NCBI GenBank assembly: GCA_002436485.1
Contig: DJMK01000086.1
Location: 6,017-19,519 of the forward strand
Length of the DNA stretch: 13,503 bases
Reading direction: 5' to 3'
Source of the DNA: Proteobacteria bacterium UBA6492
GTDB lineage: Bacteria; Pseudomonadota; Gammaproteobacteria; UBA6429; Thiohalophilaceae
Below the pieces are notes generated by a model. That model saw nothing but the letters and a program-made list of their open reading frames with translations. It had not been told where the DNA came from and did not search any database. This document shows, in pieces, positions 12,723-13,503 of this stretch. Position numbers and translations under genes: made by a program. How positions within the stretch are numbered: position 1 is the first letter of the stretch; each line of letters opens with the position of its first letter.

Positions 12723-13503
12723 GATTTTCCTTGTTCAATTTTCCAGACCGGTGCCGTGATGATTTTCAAACAGGCATGTGCTTCACGCAGTGCCTGCTCT
12801 GCCTGGCTGGCCTCGGGAGCGCGTGAAAAGATAAAACCAAAATAACCACTGCCCTCGGGCAACGGCACCAGTTCATAACCTTCTCTGATCTGTATATTTA
12901 CTTCCTCAATATACGGTACACGTTGCGCGGCAAGCAAACCTTCCACCCGCTTGAACAAGCCAGCCTTCGGAATCGGAATCATTAAAACACCGGCCGCGCC
13001 GGTATCTGATTCGAGTTGCAGTTTCCTTCCCATGGCATGTGATAGCACCAGCTCTTCCAGTGTGTAACCGGTTCCGAAGCGCAACAGTCTTGCACAAAGA
13101 CCACCTATGGTACGTGCAGCTACTTCAAGGATAAATATGCCATTTTCATTGATACGACACTCTGCATGGACCGGCCCCTCTTTTAGTCCATAGGCCTGAC
13201 AGGCATGTTGCAGGGTAGCCAATAGCTTCACTTGTTGCTCAGCACCAAGACATGTCGGGGTAATATAATAAGTCTCTTCGAAGTACGGCCCATTCAGCGG
13301 TTCCGGCTTGTCAAAAACAGTCAACAGCTCGAGCTTGCCGTTGAATAACATGGCCTCTACCGCAACTTCATCACCGGGAATAAATGCCTCTATCAATAGC
13401 GTGTTTCTGGCGCCTTCACTCAAATCATGTCGCTGTAACAGAATCTTTTGGATACGCAGTACCGCGGCTTTCAGTTCGTGTTGGTTGTTGGCCCGAATAA
13501 CCC
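12710..13503 (-). CDS. ATP-grasp ligase, 3' part (L-amino-acid-ligase-like)
   Basis: Partial: the 5' end is beyond the right edge, with 263 sense codons and a stop visible. Members use ATP to activate a carboxylate as an acyl-phosphate and join it to an amine or thiol. The first visible residues, VIRANNQHEL, are the conserved segment after the ATP-binding loop. FIPGDEVAVEA and VHAECRINENGIFILEVAAR give the acidic metal ligands, followed by IGGLCARLLRFGTGYTLEELV. These resemble the BacD/L-amino-acid ligase group more than Ddl or carbamoyl-phosphate synthase, but the substrate cannot be read. About 80 further residues form a C-terminal domain ending GKSWVA. A TTG at 13423 could be mistaken for the start, but it lies inside the domain. 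The gene overlaps the AmrS gene by 13 bp, which suggests translational coupling. Confidence 0.85.
   Translation of the reverse strand, partial: VIRANNQHELKAAVLRIQKILLQRHDLSEGARNTLLIEAFIPGDEVAVEAMLFNGKLELLTVFDKPEPLNGPYFEETYYITPTCLGAEQQVKLLATLQHACQAYGLKEGPVHAECRINENGIFILEVAARTIGGLCARLLRFGTGYTLEELVLSHAMGRKLQLESDTGAAGVLMIPIPKAGLFKRVEGLLAAQRVPYIEEVNIQIREGYELVPLPEGSGYFGFIFSRAPEASQAEQALREAHACLKIITAPVWKIEQGKSWVA

Noticed and set aside
1..13503. Mobile elements, CRISPR arrays, tRNA or rRNA genes, or a defence island
   Set aside because: No direct repeat array, transposase, integrase, tRNA fold or rRNA segment was seen, and nearly all the sequence is accounted for by recognisable chromosomal genes.

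Overview
This window looks like ordinary chromosomal DNA from a gammaproteobacterium. The evidence is the pairing of fabA with fabB (the anaerobic route to unsaturated fatty acids), an E. coli-type pdxB, a TrmH and a two-domain MazG that both resemble the E. coli proteins along their length, and lpxA, which implies a lipid A outer membrane. GC content looks moderate, and I see no tRNA, rRNA, transposase, phage gene or CRISPR array. Coding is dense, mostly on the minus strand, with two genes at the window edges cut off.

Layout from left to right. (1) The 5' part of a phosphoglucomutase gene (pgm, minus; its 3' end lies outside). (2) An ammonium transporter (amt, minus) with a rho-independent terminator and a long upstream region. 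That region holds a GG-N10-GC sigma-54 promoter, an exact match to the IHF consensus and spaced NtrC-like half-sites, so amt is probably induced on nitrogen limitation. (3) mazG (minus) and trmH (plus), divergent across 61 bp; trmH overlaps the convergent pdxB by 17 bp. (4) A signalling cluster: an HDOD-domain protein and an exported leucine-rich-variant repeat protein on minus, and a divergent response regulator on plus. The response regulator carries a GGDEF domain whose catalytic signature is destroyed while its c-di-GMP inhibitory-site motif is kept. (5) A membrane-anchored thioredoxin-fold protein (minus), convergent with the response regulator. (6) An envelope and lipid block on minus, in transcription order: a partial ATP-grasp ligase, an AmrS-type radical SAM enzyme, an lpxA homologue, fabA and fabB.

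How the genes work together. fabA makes and isomerises the 10-carbon intermediate and fabB elongates it to unsaturated acyl-ACPs. LpxA draws on the same 3-hydroxyacyl-ACP pool to start lipid A. The ATP-grasp, AmrS and LpxA genes are joined by a 13-bp overlap and a 9-bp gap and are probably one transcript, but the role of the first two is unknown. The REC-GGDEF, HDOD and repeat proteins may belong to one regulatory circuit, though only proximity supports that.

Nothing here is clearly a new system. The best leads are the nitrogen-control region of amt, the probable c-di-GMP receptor derived from a dead cyclase, and the ATP-grasp/AmrS/LpxA gene set. All calls come from reading the sequence and recalling family motifs; no database search was run.
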